The notes beneath the pieces are model-generated. The model was not told the origin of the DNA, searched no databases, and saw nothing but the letters and a program-made list of their open reading frames with translations. A program made the position numbers and the translations under genes. A stretch of DNA of 38,182 nucleotides from a virus: positions 1 to 38,182 of the IMG/VR virus record IMGVR_UViG_3300032287_000467. One strand, given 5' to 3'. This document shows, piece after piece, positions 38,078 to 38,182 of the stretch. Position 1 is the stretch's first letter. Every line of letters starts with the position of its first letter.

Positions 38078-38182
38078 GATTTTTCCTTTTTCCAAAATTT
38101 TTTTTACCACTCCCCCCCAATGCCAAACGCAAATACAGGAAAAAAAGTCGCGTGCTGCTGGGCTATAAGGCTAATAACTTTA
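38078..38182. other. Non-coding junction upstream of terminase; candidate cos/packaging region
   Basis: Together with 1-83 this makes about 165 bases without a gene between the HNH gene and TerS when the contig is closed. It holds a run of seven C (38112-38118), A/T tracts and the terminal repeat. Phages with HNH next to P27-type TerS usually carry their cos site here, so this is the best place to look for one. I see no clear promoter: on the minus strand a TTGTCA at 77-72 has no good -10 partner. Confidence 0.4.
38158..38182. repeat. Direct terminal repeat, right copy (25 bp)
   Basis: Identical to positions 3-27. With it the HNH gene at the left end and the terminase genes at the right end become neighbours on a circle, the usual HNH-TerS-TerL order of HK97-like packaging modules. 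This supports the contig being a complete genome. Confidence 0.9.

Overview
The window looks like an essentially complete genome of a tailed, siphovirus-type double-stranded DNA phage (HK97-like head, long non-contractile tail with a lambda-type tape measure). A 25-base direct repeat lies at the two ends (3-27 and 38158-38182), so the contig probably closes into a circle of about 38.16 kb or is terminally redundant. The DNA is AT-rich. The lysis genes (3-TM holin, M15 peptidase) and the recombination genes (ERF, YqaJ, RusA) point to a Gram-negative, probably proteobacterial, host; the exact host cannot be read from the sequence. I see no integrase, CI-type repressor, partition system, DNA polymerase or primase, so the phage is probably virulent and depends on the host replisome.

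Layout: (1) 84-3593, minus strand: seven overlapping genes for a winged-helix protein, a ParB-like protein, a TET-associated-type glycosyltransferase, a TET/JBP-type 2-oxoglutarate dioxygenase, a zinc-ribbon protein, a helical protein and an HNH nuclease. This is the most interesting part: a putative cytosine hypermodification cassette with no visible DNA methyltransferase. (2) 3648-6039, minus: a DUF932 protein and a run of small genes of unknown function, including two very short ones (42 and 46 codons). (3) 6040-6444: a roughly 400-base non-coding or weakly coding stretch with a locally G+C-rich segment and a perfect 11-bp inverted repeat. (4) 6445-8327, minus: SSB, YqaJ-type exonuclease and ERF annealing protein, a recombination cassette. 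(5) 8328-8389: divergent regulatory region. (6) 8390-11770, plus: RusA, DUF1376 protein, lambda P-like protein, small membrane and MazG-like proteins, a PD-(D/E)XK-like protein and a Ref-like HNH protein, an early replication and nucleic acid block. (7) 11736-13554, minus: lysis and membrane genes. (8) 13556-27528, minus: tail fibres, tail tip, hub and tape measure. (9) 27531-38077, minus: tail chaperones with a -1 frameshift, tail tube, connectors, two tandem capsid proteins, prohead protease, portal and terminase.

On the circular map the minus strand is one continuous run from 8327 through the contig ends to 11736, so the modification cassette and HNH gene lie directly upstream of terminase. 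The genes are packed tightly, with many ATGA or TAATG start/stop overlaps. Three hairpin-plus-U-tract elements sit at points where expression should step down: before the winged-helix gene, after the tail tube gene, and between the two capsid genes. The tail region shows recent duplication: shared fibre modules, a repeated C-terminal DGGxF ending and a gene relic at 18522-18569.

All function calls rest on reading motifs and family resemblance by eye; no database search was run.
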